In this document: positions 21,880 through 32,460 of the stretch, one piece after another
How positions within the stretch are numbered: the stretch's first letter is position 1
Layout: every line of letters starts with the position of its first letter
From: Ashinkailepas kermadecensis
Taxonomy: Eukaryota > Arthropoda > Thecostraca > Neolepadidae
NCBI GenBank assembly: GCA_034440615.1
Contig: JAOTOM010005110.1
Span: 124,001-188,000 of the forward strand
Length of the DNA: 64,000 nt
Direction: 5' to 3'
Notes under the pieces: model-generated
Told to the model about the DNA's origin: nothing
The model's database searches: none
What the model saw: only the letters and a program-made list of their open reading frames with translations
Translations under genes and position numbers: made by a program

Positions 21880-23154
21880 AATGCGGTTCTGAACTGCAAT
21901 AGGCGCGCTTCGGCAGGCGATGGACTTGTAGCTTTGCTATGCTCGTGCAGCTGTCGGCTAATGAGGAGCCGCGGTGTATGCTTCGTTGATTATCACACAA
22001 GTAGATTCCATACCGTCGCTATGTTTGTGCCTTACTTTTAGTTGACTTAGCCCACTGGGTGTACAGCACCCGTGCCATCTACTGGCACATGTGGTCGTGA
22101 ATTAATAACTGAACAAGTTGGAATCGCAAAAACATTTTCATTTTATCAATTGATTCTTGCTTCATTACGTTTTGGGCTGGGCTTGCATTATAAATATATT
22201 TTGAGGGTGAACATATTCTCCTAATGGGGTATGCTGAATGGTGAGGTGTGTATTATTAAAACACGATGCGGTGAGCAGTGGACATTCTTGGATTGAACAG
22301 TGGGTTCAAACCGTGGATTGAAGTTCTAATTGACCACTTTGATCTTAGCCATGAGCCCGAGAAGCGATGATTCATTGTTGATTGATGAAGTTCATTGATC
22401 GAGACCTCTCGATACAGGATACTCGATACAGGATACTCTCGATACTCGATACAAATGCACGGTACAATGCATACCTGCAGGCAGAGCAACAGTGCAACAG
22501 AGTGCAGCCCCCCGCCCCCTGTACTTCTAAATATATAAAACAATGACTTGAAAATACTGCACTTATGCCATGCGAATTATGTCTTATGTCCGTCTGAATT
22601 ACGACATAATTTGGTGTGGCTTTGTTTGGTTTGGTGTTTGGATTTGACACTCTTCGACTAGTTCTGACCATTTATAATTTGGTTATGGGCGCTATATGAC
22701 CAATATGGTCGATGCGCCCTAAAGCCCAAATAACTAACTAACTTAGAATTTGGGATGAAGAAGACGGAGCGAATATTGTTGAGAGAAAGATGTCTAGAAT
22801 AGGGAACGGAGCGGGGTAGGATGGGCGGGTAGGGTTCCAAATACAATATAATCAACAGTATAGTATGAGGGCACCACTGCAGGCGCTGGACCAGCGAGGT
22901 GAAGTTTTAAAAGCAGAGTTTAGTTGAATGTAACTACATGAATATTAGCCATTGAAGCAATTTGCTCGCGTAGCTACACGACTACATCTCGACATGCATA
23001 ACAGCATGATGTCAGCAGTAACTATGCATGCGCACTCACCAATTTCGTCACTAAAGGCATATATAAAGCAAGTCCCTCCCCTGGGGCCAACCTGCTGATT
23101 ACGATCCACCTATGTACCACCTCTACCGACCAGGTCTGAGTGCAACGTTGTCCC
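21880..23154. other. No gene seen; possible upstream region of DNAH1
   Basis: This is AT-rich sequence without coding content that I can support. Direct copies of CTCGATACAGGATA occur near 22,410-22,440. Further 5' DNAH1 exons or a promoter could lie here, but nothing specific was identified. Confidence 0.5.
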
Positions 23155-24541
23155 GCAGTCGACGCGACCTGACCCCAGTAACTGACCAGTTAATACGACC
23201 TGACCCCAGTAACTGACCAGCCAACCCGACCGGTCAACGCGACCAGTCAACTGACCAGCCACCCGGCCGGTGTGGCACCTGACCCCAGTAACTGACCAGC
23301 CAACCCGGTCGATGGCAACCACTGACCAAACTGACCAACCCGGCCGGTCAACGCGACCTGACCCCAGTAACTGACCAGCCAACCCGGCCGGTCGATGGCA
23401 ACCTGACCCCAGTAACTGACCAGCCAACCCGGCCGGTCGATGGCAACCTGACCCCAGTAACTGACCAGCCAACCCGGCCGGTCGATGGCAACCTGACCCC
23501 AGTAACTGACCAGCCAACCCGGTGCCCGGTAACTGACCAGCAACCCGGCCGGTTGGCAACCTGACCCCAGTAACTGACCAGCCAACCCGGCCGGTCGATG
23601 GCAACCTGACCCCAGTAACTGACCAGCCAACCCGGCCGGTCAACGCGACCTGACCCCAGTAACTGACCAGCCAACCCGGCCGGTCAACGCGACCTGACCC
23701 CAGTAACTGACCAGCCAACCCGGCCGGTCGATGGCAACCTGACCCCAGTAACTGACCAGCCAACCCGGCCGGTCGATGGCAACCTGACCCCAGTAACTGA
23801 CCAGCCAACCCGGCCGGTCGATGGCAACCTGACCCCAGTAACTGACCAGCCAACCCGGCCGGTCGATGGCAACCTGACCCCAGTAACTGACCAGCCAACC
23901 CGGCCGGTCGATGGCAACCTGACCCCAGTAACTGACCAGCCAACCCGGCCGGTCGATGGCAACCTGACCCCAGTAACTGACCAGCCAACCCGGCCGGTCG
24001 ATGGCAACCTGACCCCAGTAACTGACCAGCCAACCCGGCCGGTCGATGGCAACCTGACCCCAGTAACTGACCAGCCAACCCGGCCGGTCGATGGCAACCT
24101 GACCCCAGTAACTGACCAGCCAACCCGGCCGGTCGATGGCAACCTGACCCCAGTAACTGACCAGCCAACCCGGCCGGTCGATGGCAACCTGACCCCAGTA
24201 ACTGACCAGCCAACCCGGCCGGTCGATGGCAACCTGACCCCAGTAACTGACCAGCCAACCCGGCCGGTCGATGGCAACCTGACCCCAGTAACGGACCAGC
24301 CAACCCGGCCGGTCGATGGCAACCTGACCCCAGTAACGGACCAGCCAACCCGGCCGGTCGATGGCAACCTGACCCCAGTAACTGACCAGCCAACCCGGCC
24401 GGTCGATGGCAACCTGACCCCAGTAACTGACCAGCCAACCCGGCCGGTCGATGGCAACCTGACCCCAGTAACTGACCAGCCAACCCGGCCGGTCGATGGC
24501 AACCTGACCCCAGTAACTGACCAGCCAACCCGGCCGGTCAG
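23155..24541. repeat. 45-bp satellite array, about 30 copies
   Basis: The unit contains CTGACCCCAGTAACTGACCA, then GCCAACCCGGCCGGTCGATG and GCAAC. Copies between about 23,700 and 24,540 are almost identical. Those from 23,155 to 23,690 are shortened or substituted (AACGCGAC variants, a deleted copy near 23,525). Two adjacent copies near 24,291 and 24,336 share an ACGGACC variant. Because 45 is divisible by 3 and the unit has no stop, long frames are open on the minus strand. They are by-products of the repeat. Each unit carries the palindrome CCGGCCGG. Confidence 0.95.
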
Positions 24542-25930
24542 TGACCGGCTGCGGTGCCTGTTCCATGACAAACTTCACTGCCGTGAAAGGGACCGCTACA
24601 AATTCTTCCCTGGAAAAACCATTATGAGCACCGCATGGAAAGTATTATTACGAAAGCTAGAAAAATCGAAACTTGGGCAGGAGCCCGTATGGCTGAGTAT
24701 AAAACAACAATAATTTGAATCCTGGAAAAATGCATGAAGCTATTATGGATTCAAAACGGCGACGATCGCCTTGGGTTTGGCCGAGCCCGCCGTTCATATG
24801 AACTCACCTTTCGAATGAAAAGGGAACGAGTCCCGCTTGGGCTTCACCTCCCTCCTTCTTTGATTGCGTCGCTTTGAGCACCGTGTAAAGCTTTTATTGC
24901 GGGGTGTGGTGCAGCTTTCGTACAAAGCAAAGCAAATTTCCGTCAAGCTGACCAAAGCTTAGTGTGATTCAACAGACAACGATATACCGTACTTAAATAT
25001 CAAGAATATGTGCATTCGTGACCTAAGGTGAATTAAAGTCAGAATGTGCGCAGTGACAGAAACTTAAATAAGCGTAGAACGAGCCTATGCAACGGCTAAA
25101 ACAACAGATATATTTAGCTCAAGGATGGTTCACTCACTCGGACGGAACGATTCCGCAATTGGTCCGTGTGTCTCCAGGTTGCTTTCCCACCGCCGTTGTA
25201 AATGCTGGAAGGCTCCCAGTTCGGAGTACGGCAATGGAGCCTCATGCTGGGCGTCTTTCGGTTTGGTCACCATCGCCGAGAAATACGAATGCGCCATCGT
25301 TGTTTGTGTGTCCTTTTTAAAGCTTAAAGTTCATTGCTCCACGACACCAAAGGATGCACAACACCCAGCGTAATGTGAGCATAGTCTATTGCGTCGTTCA
25401 CACATTTATCCATGGTTATTAAGACCCCATGGTTGCCGCCATCTTGTAGCTTTATCAGCTAGACATGCGGTGTCAAATTCGATGAGCACTAACTTGTAGA
25501 GCACTTGCACTATGAATCGTGACGGGATGCTTCACTTCTAGTATTTATTATTCTTGTTGTTTATTTTGTCCTTCTTGCACTTTCCCAGGTGTGGTGGCCT
25601 CACAACCTCCCGATTCCAAGAATGAATACTGGTTAATTATATAACGGTTAATTCCTCAGGATTATCCTGAAATTTACATGAAAAATAGTGCGCGAGGAAG
25701 TCAATTGAACGTATCATCCACCACTTGCGAGAAACTTGTATGAACGGTAATGGAATGACAGTATATGTACTAACAAAAAAAAGAAGAGGGAATAATGTCC
25801 AACATTAAATCACTGCACGCAAAATTTTACTGCAGTTTAGCATGGCGAGAAAATGGAAGAAATGAAATTTGGGTTTCAATTCAAATCACCACCATTACAT
25901 TCAGCACCCATAACCTTGTATATGCACAGA
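24542..25930. other. No gene seen
   Basis: This is moderately AT-rich sequence with only short frames, none resembling a known family. Confidence 0.5.
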
Positions 25931-25939
25931 GTACCATCA

Positions 25940-26008
25940 GCCCTATAATAATATTAATAATAATACTAATACTAATACTAATACTAATAATAATAATAAA
26001 AATAATAC

Positions 26009-26043
<35 letters not shown>

Positions 26044-26051
26044 TTAATAAT
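25940..26051. repeat. (TAA/ATA)n-rich trinucleotide microsatellite
   Basis: Runs of ATA, ACTAAT and AATA units, impure at the left and purer towards 26,040. Confidence 0.9.
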
Positions 26052-26250
26052 GATACAGTTAGTTCACGCATATACAAGTGGTACCATATATGCGACTGGT
26101 GTATGCAGCATAGGACTCCTAACATTTCACCAAAAAAGACCATCACTGTACACATATCACATATTGGATGAACTCCTCCTCAGTGTATATAGACGTTGAG
26201 TATATGTGTGCATAAACATTGAATATATATGTATTTATAAATGTACACGT

Positions 26251-26394
<144 letters not shown>

Positions 26395-26645
26395 TTTATT
26401 TTATTATATATAAACAACTTAATTTTGTTGGTTGCAATTACAAATTGCATGTACAAATGTTTATACATCAGTTCATCAATTAAACGTCTTCAGCATCCCA
26501 TCAGCACGTGTTATGCTCCCTTTCCAATGCAATGTGTAGCTGATGTCTAGCCAACAAATGGTTTGCATCTGACTTTGTACAGCATTCAAGGTAACAGTGA
26601 ATTAAACCATACTAAACGCGAATTCTTAAGTGCTCACCCATAAGA

Positions 26646-26712
26646 ACATCTTGCCTCCCTGCATCTTTCCTCCCTACAACATCTTGCCTCCCTACAACAT
26701 CTTGCCTCCCTA
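26646..26712. repeat. 17-18-bp tandem repeat, 4 copies
   Basis: ACATCTTGCCTCCCTAC is repeated, the second copy being degenerate (CATCTTTCCTCCCTAC). Confidence 0.85.
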
Positions 26713-27369
26713 CATTGCTGTTCACAATGTCGGTAGTCAATGCATTGCTACTCTTCATGACATAACTATACCGAAGGAGAATCCTCCTGCCGAACAAAAA
26801 GCCATGCTGGCCGAAATGGAACCCCGCCAACCATATAAAGATAGCATTGTGAAGCCAACGATACTTGGCTATATAACTGAATGACTAACTCAATATTGAT
26901 AACTCAATATTGGTAATCAATCATGCCTTAAAGTTGTATAGCGACTGCTGATGAATGCCTAAGCGAACCTGAAGCCGACGAATGCTGGTTCGTGATTACT
27001 GAGATTGTTGGTGGCACAATATATTACGGGAATGAGTATTGCAGACCGCGTGATGCTTTAAGGCCAGCAGATGAAGTGCAGAAGCGAATGGGAATTTTCT
27101 TTCGAATCAATTGGGTGTTTCAAACTGACCGCTACCCTCCGGGAAAAACAAACCACACGAAAGGATCCGTGCTGCAAAAGCACTTCCTGCGGGATTGCAA
27201 CAAACTCAGAACACCACCGATGAGTAGGGAACCCTGAGATGATCATAATGGCTTAGCGATCAACCATGCGGAACAGACGGCAAGGAGCCCTGTGATCATG
27301 GACGTCGTTTTGTTTTGCGGACAGTGGAATTACGTTTGTTAATTACGATTGTTTTGGAATTACGATTGT

Positions 27370-27847
27370 TTTGCGAAATGATCTGCTTCCTCGTTTCCTG
27401 GGATCCCACAGTGACTGGGCACCCACAGGAAACGGACCTTCATGCCCATCAGATGAAGTGTTTCAGGTGTGTTATAAATGGAAATATGGCAATGGTGCGA
27501 AAAGGAAAGTGAAGAAAGAGATTGAGAACAGATTTAGAGTCGGAACAAATAACGACATGGCGCATGGGGTGGCAAATTGAACGGTTGCGGACATAGCGAA
27601 GGGCAGTGAGAATGGCGTGCAATTCGGCGATGAAAATGGAGGTCCCGTTTGGCAAGCGATGTTGTTTTGTGTATGCACCGGAAACAATGGCATTTCCTGC
27701 GCAATTTGCGTCTTTGGATCCGTCGGTGAAAACAAAAGGAACATGGCGATAACGAGAACGAAACTGGTGGAATTTTTGTTTGGCGTATTCTGGACAAAGC
27801 TGTGATTTTGGAGTGGTGGTGAAATATAAAATATGTCTTTCGGTCAT
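27370..27847 (-). pseudogene. LINE ORF2 fragment: RNase H domain
   Basis: FVFTDGSKDANCAGNAIV, then ELHAILTALRYV, then VVICSDSKSVL carry the D-E-D acidic triad of RNase HI. After a frameshift near 27,450, a second frame gives PSHCGIPGNEEADHFAK, the C-terminal H-G-x-x-G-N-E-x-A-D-x-x-A motif. This domain degrades the RNA strand during target-primed reverse transcription. It is non-functional here as one protein because of the frameshift. Confidence 0.85.
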
Positions 27848-29411
27848 CTGCCACGGTGGTGTAGTTGGTGAGCAGTAATATGTGGAATGTTGTATTGGAG
27901 TTGTGTAGAAAATGTTTGAATGCGTGAAGCTATGGTAAGGCCGGTTCGCTTTTCGTCGGGACCTAAATATTCGTGGTGTAGATTTGGGAGAATTTGTAAA
28001 GATGCTTGTGTGGGGTGGTGTTCTCGAAATTGAATTTTTGCAGCATACCTGAGTGTTTGTTCAATTATTCGGAGAGCTAATGGTGGAATTCCTGATTCGA
28101 TTTGTAAAGAAGTAATGGTAGACGTGGTCATTTCACCGAGTGCTAAACGGATGAATTCATTTTGTATGGTGTCCAAAAGTTTAAAAGCGGAGGTACTGGC
28201 ACCGGCGTAGACTAGCGACCCATATTCTATGATGGGAAGAACTAAGGATTTGTAGAGATGTAAAAGCGTATGACGATCGGCTCCGAATGAGGAAGAAGTA
28301 ATACAGCGAAATAAATTGAGTCGGTGAAAACATTTGGTCTGAACGTGTTTGATGTGTTGATGCATGGATAGCCTACGATCAAAAATAATGCCTAGAAATT
28401 AAATGAATTTACAAAAGGTATGTTATTGTTACCGAGGTGAAGCGGTGTGTCTGGGTTCGGGCAGGGTGTCGATTTGCTAAATATCAGTGTTGCAGATTTT
28501 GGGGCCGAAAAAAGGAAGCCATACTTTAGGCACCATTCGTGTACTCGGTCAAGTGCGTTTTGTAATCGAATTAAACAATGTTCATAATTTTTGCCGGAGC
28601 ACCAAATCGTACTATCGTCTGCATTGGCAGGCACTATGATAGATTGGCAGGCATGTTATCAAAAATATCATTAATGATGATGTTAAATAATACTGGTGAA
28701 ATACAGCTCCCCTGTGGTAATCCGTTCTGAAGAAAACGTGGATCGGAGATGGCTGACCGGCACCTGATATGGAATGGACAAGAGCCAGATAAAAAACCTA
28801 CTAAATAATGTGCTAAGTGTCCTTTTATGCCGAGTTGCTGAATTTTGAAAAGTAATGCGGGTTTGAAAACCATATCGTATGCTTTGCTTATGTCTAAAAA
28901 TACTGTTACAGTGTGTTCATGTTTTTTTTGTGTAGCCTAGGCGGATGTCTGTCTCTAATCTAATAAGGTGATCTATGGTGCTGCGTCCTCGCCGAAAACC
29001 GCATTGAATGGGAGGTAGAAGATAATTTGTTTCCAGGTGCCAGGTCAGTCTTTTTATAATAATACGTTCGAAAAGTTTTCCAAGACAACTGGTGAGAGCA
29101 ATGGGTCGAAAATTGTTGGGGTCGCTGTGATCTTTACCTAGTTTTGGTATCGGAATGATGGTGGCTTCTTTCCAAGATTCGGGAAAAATATGACCTGACC
29201 ATAATGAATTAAATGTTCGTAAGATGGAATGTTTCGTGTGGTCGGATAAGTGTCTAAAAAAGGAATAATGTAAATTGTCGGGTCCTACAGAAGTGTTACC
29301 GGCGGAGGAAATTGCATCTTATAGTTCCGAAATTTGAAAAGGAGCATTGTATGTTTCAGTGTTGTCAGAATCGAATTGTGTTAAATCGGTGTGAAAAGCG
29401 TGTTGCGCATT
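27844..29411 (-). pseudogene. LINE ORF2 fragment: reverse transcriptase
   Basis: Three frames in series carry RT motifs. Around 29,290-28,880, fingers and palm sequence includes FRPIALTSCLGKLFERI and a YDMVFKPAL-like palm A region. At 28,873-28,634 is GLPQGSCISPVLFNIIIND (motif 4/B). At 28,634-28,392 is ANADDSTIW, where the usual Tyr of the [FY]-A-D-D box is Asn. The thumb region at 28,365-27,844 includes LYKSLVLPIIEYGSLVYAGA. The frame changes occur near short A/T runs and indicate decay. Confidence 0.85.
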
Positions 29412-30661
29412 TTATAAGAATTCTGGTCTGTGATTGTTGTCAGAGCTATTGTGGGAAGTGGTGTCTGCTATTGTATTTACTATTGTTTGTGGGTCTGTAA
29501 TGGTGATATTCTGGATTTTGAGTGCCGGGAGTGATTTAAATGGGATACGTCCGGACAATTGGCGGATTAATTTCCAGATTTGGCTTAAAGAAGTTTGAAA
29601 GTTGAGTTGTTGTAAATATGATGACCATGAACGCCGCCTAGCATCGCGTATGATGCGGCGGGTTCGGGCTCGTTCACGGTTTCGGTGAAGTAAGTTGTGT
29701 GAATCGGGATGTCTGAGATATTTTCGAAATGCTCTTTTTCTAATTGCGATGGCCTGTGCTACTTCCGGACACCACCATGGAACTGGAATTCTTTTTGTTA
29801 AAGGTTTGGTGAGTGGAATTGTAGTAGATACTGCTTCAAAAAGTGTATTTGTAATTAAGTTGATGTTTTCGACGGGAGAAATGTTGGAGTTGTATTGAAT
29901 TTGTGAAAGTTCCTGAAATGTTGTCCAATCAGCTTTCGATATTTTCCAGCGTGGGATAAAACTGGGTGTGGTATCGGTCGCAGTTGAAAAAGTGGGTATC
30001 AATGTTATGGGGTAGTGATCGCTGTCATGAATGTCTGTGTCTATGGTCCAATCGAAATCGTTGGCCAGAGTTGGAGAGCAAATTGTCAAATATATTGCAG
30101 TTTCTGTGTTGTGTCCGAGGTGAAAAAAATGTTGGCTCTCCAGTGTTAAGTATTACTAAATTGTGTCGGTCTAAAATATGTTGAATAATGCGTCCGCGAG
30201 TGTCTGGGTGTGTACATTTTTGTATCCCCCGCTGGGCTATGAGCGTTGAAATCGCCAAGTAAGATGAACGGGTTTGTGAAATTTGTGATGAGGTTTTCTA
30301 ATTGTGTCAAAATGTTTGTGTTGTCTGTAGACGGTGGAATGTATAGTGAGCATACATCTATATTTTGACCATGTAAACGTAATGTACAAGCTATGGCTTG
30401 TAACGACGAATGAAGTGTAATTTGTGTATGTGTGTAATCATTGTTAATGTAAAGGGCTGTACCGCCACTGCGGTGTGATCCACGGACCTCATCGTGGCGG
30501 TATAGCGAATAATTGAAAAGATTGAAATGATATGTATCGGTAGGCAAGAACCAGGTTTCTTGAAGTGCGATGAGAATCGGAGTTAAGAAGCTAAAAAAAG
30601 CTTTCATTTCTGCCCATTTGGAAATCAAACTACGGCAGTTCCATTGTAGAAATATGGACAT
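29412..30661 (-). pseudogene. LINE ORF2 fragment: AP endonuclease domain and linker to RT
   Basis: The frame at 30,661-30,146 starts MSIFLQWNCRSLISK and carries QETWF, HRSGGTALYI, CSLYIPPS and LLGDFNAHS, the N-E-[YT]-G-D-x-N-A set of APE-type endonucleases that nick the target. Two frameshifts (about 30,150-30,250 and 30,060-30,090) separate this from the C-terminal DIHDSDHYPI (S-D-H catalytic His). The rest to 29,412 is the variable linker. Confidence 0.87.
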
Positions 30662-31044
30662 TGGTGAAAATTAATATTTGTCGGCACCTTTCGGTGCCTG
30701 GCGCAGTCACAATTGCAGCTCGGACGGGCATGTGGGTTGGGTGCGTCCGGTGGCGGTTGACCCGCCTGAACCGTCCGACCGACCGGTGACCTTGGCGGCC
30801 GGCTCACGGCGGCCGGTCACTGCCGCGGAGGATGCCCGCCCGCTGGAATGTGTCGGTCGGGTCACGTGGGTGCTGGCCGGCGCTGGGCACGCAGGGCTCG
30901 ATCGGCGACCCGCTGATGGTGAACGACAATTTGCTCCCACAGCTGAGTGACTGCGGGGACTGTCACTCCTCCCTGGAGTGGTTCGCTTGTTGGGAGCCGG
31001 AGTGGTCTGTGTGTTGGGAGCCAGGGTGGTTTGTGTCAGTGTGG

Positions 31045-32244
31045 TCAGTGGTGTGAGTTTTTTTTCAGTGGAGCTAATCTGGGAATCATGTCTGTTTGAA
31101 TCGAGGCAGAAGTAGTGTTGACGCGACGTGTGGGGGGAGCAACGGTGGCCGCCTGAGCATACGTTTTCGTTGACGGGGAGGTGGCTTCGACAGACCGTCG
31201 GGCCTGGGGGTATGACACCCCGGTCGTGGCCTTCACAGCGCAGACCTCCTTCTCCTTGCGCCAAACTGGGCAGAGTGGTGATGTGGTCAGGTGATCGGAT
31301 GTGTTGCAGTTGAGGCAGTGGGCAGGTTTGGAGCAAGTGGATTCTGGATGAGGTGGTTCGCCGCACTTGGGGCAGCGGGCTGTTTGGCGGCATGTCTTAC
31401 TGCCATGGCCGAAGCGCTGACAGTTAAAACAGCGGAGAGGATTGGGGATAAAGACACGGACTGGGTATCGAAGGTAGCCGGCGAGGAGTGTCTTGGGGAG
31501 AGTTGTATAGTTGAAGGTAAGGACTAGGAGACTCGTGTCACGTTTCTGGCCATCTTTGAAGGATGTGATGCGGCGGACGTGGGTCACCCCCTCCGGCCTA
31601 AGCTCCGCTTGAATATCTTCCTCAGACATGAAGCGGAGCTCCGGCGCGAAGACGGTGCCCTTGGTGGAGTTGCGGTTGGAGTGGAGTGAAATGGTAACGG
31701 ATTTACCACAAAATGTGGTGGTACGGAGGAGGGCTTTGATCTGGGCTCGGGTTTGGGTTTTGATGACGAGGGTTCCGTTGGCTGAAGCTTCAATGTCAGG
31801 ATTGGCTGAGGAACAAATGGCGAGGAGTTGCTTGGTTGGCCAGAAAACGTTGACACGACGAAAGGAGACGGACTCCTCGACAGGCTTTACCACAATGTAT
31901 GATCCAGCACTGTCGAGGTAGGGTTCAATGGGTTCAGGTTGGGAGGACATGGTCTGGTTCGAGCGTGGGTCAGGGGCGTGGAGAGTGATGGTCTGGTCTG
32001 GATTGCGAGGCGAGGTCGTGGTCTTGGGACGAGCAGGGGTCGGCGAAGCGCAAAGGGCTTCCATGGCGTCATCAAAGGGAATTGTCCGGCGTGGGTCATC
32101 AATGGTTGTGTCGAGAAGTTGGGCATCAGGGGCCAAGTCCGGGGTCGCGTAATGGTCATCTGGTGTGGTCAGCGGAGGAAACTCAGACTCGGAGTCCTGT
32201 GGCGAGCTGGGGTAATTGTCCTTTTTCCTTTTTTTCTCCATCAC
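31045..32244 (-). CDS. LINE ORF1: gag-like nucleic-acid-binding protein
   Basis: This intact frame of 399 residues starts MMEKKRKKDNYPSS. The N-terminal half is Pro/Ser/Thr-rich. The central part holds a fold-like region, SYIVVKPVEESVSFRRVN to TLPKTLLAGYLRYPVRVF. The C-terminal third carries three CCHC zinc knuckles: CFNCQRFGHGSKTC (C-x2-C-x4-H-x4-C), CPKCGEPPHPESTC and CLNCNTSDHLTTSPLC. Such proteins coat the retrotransposon RNA. Similar ORF1 proteins occur in arthropod Jockey/I elements. A second frame overlaps its end (31,393-30,707) without a recognised domain, so the original ORF1 may have been longer before a frameshift. Confidence 0.85.
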   Translation of the reverse strand: MMEKKRKKDNYPSSPQDSESEFPPLTTPDDHYATPDLAPDAQLLDTTIDDPRRTIPFDDAMEALCASPTPARPKTTTSPRNPDQTITLHAPDPRSNQTMSSQPEPIEPYLDSAGSYIVVKPVEESVSFRRVNVFWPTKQLLAICSSANPDIEASANGTLVIKTQTRAQIKALLRTTTFCGKSVTISLHSNRNSTKGTVFAPELRFMSEEDIQAELRPEGVTHVRRITSFKDGQKRDTSLLVLTFNYTTLPKTLLAGYLRYPVRVFIPNPLRCFNCQRFGHGSKTCRQTARCPKCGEPPHPESTCSKPAHCLNCNTSDHLTTSPLCPVWRKEKEVCAVKATTGVSYPQARRSVEATSPSTKTYAQAATVAPPTRRVNTTSASIQTDMIPRLAPLKKNSHH

Positions 32245-32460
32245 GGGGAAAAAACCCTATCGAACGATATCTAAATAAACACGCAGAACAAAGGGAACGA
32301 AAATACTACGACGATGTAAACCGAGTGGGGCGACGGGTGTCACCCCACAAGAAAACGAAATGAGAAAAGAGCGACGGGTGTCGCCCCACGAAAATGAAGA
32401 ACAGAAACTGCAGTAACAAGCAGTCAGTCGCGCCAAGATTATGGCACAGCGGAGTAGTCA
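32245..32460 (-). other. LINE 5' UTR with two short hairpins
   Basis: Two copies of GCGACGGGTGTCRCCCCAC (about 32,330-32,346 and 32,371-32,388) can fold on themselves. The 5' boundary near 32,460 is estimated. An internal pol II promoter is known for I elements but cannot be seen directly here. Confidence 0.5.

Larger units (their letters stand above)
27300..32460 (-). mobile_element. Near full-length I-clade non-LTR retrotransposon, inactivated
   Basis: The order on the minus strand is a 5' UTR (32,460-32,245), gag-like ORF1, an AP endonuclease, a reverse transcriptase, and an RNase H domain. An RNase H after the RT marks the I group rather than Jockey/CR1. ORF1 is intact, whereas ORF2 is broken by several frameshifts and carries a changed catalytic box. 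The 3' end is not clearly defined: RNase H coding ends near 27,370 and I found no tail. A decayed copy of a once-autonomous element is the simplest reading. Confidence 0.88.

Noticed and set aside
23110..24578. Three minus-strand frames of 295-472 codons of repetitive Gly/Leu/Trp peptide
   Set aside because: They follow from a stop-free 45-bp unit divisible by 3, and all frames are open together. No start context, splice site or family supports a protein.
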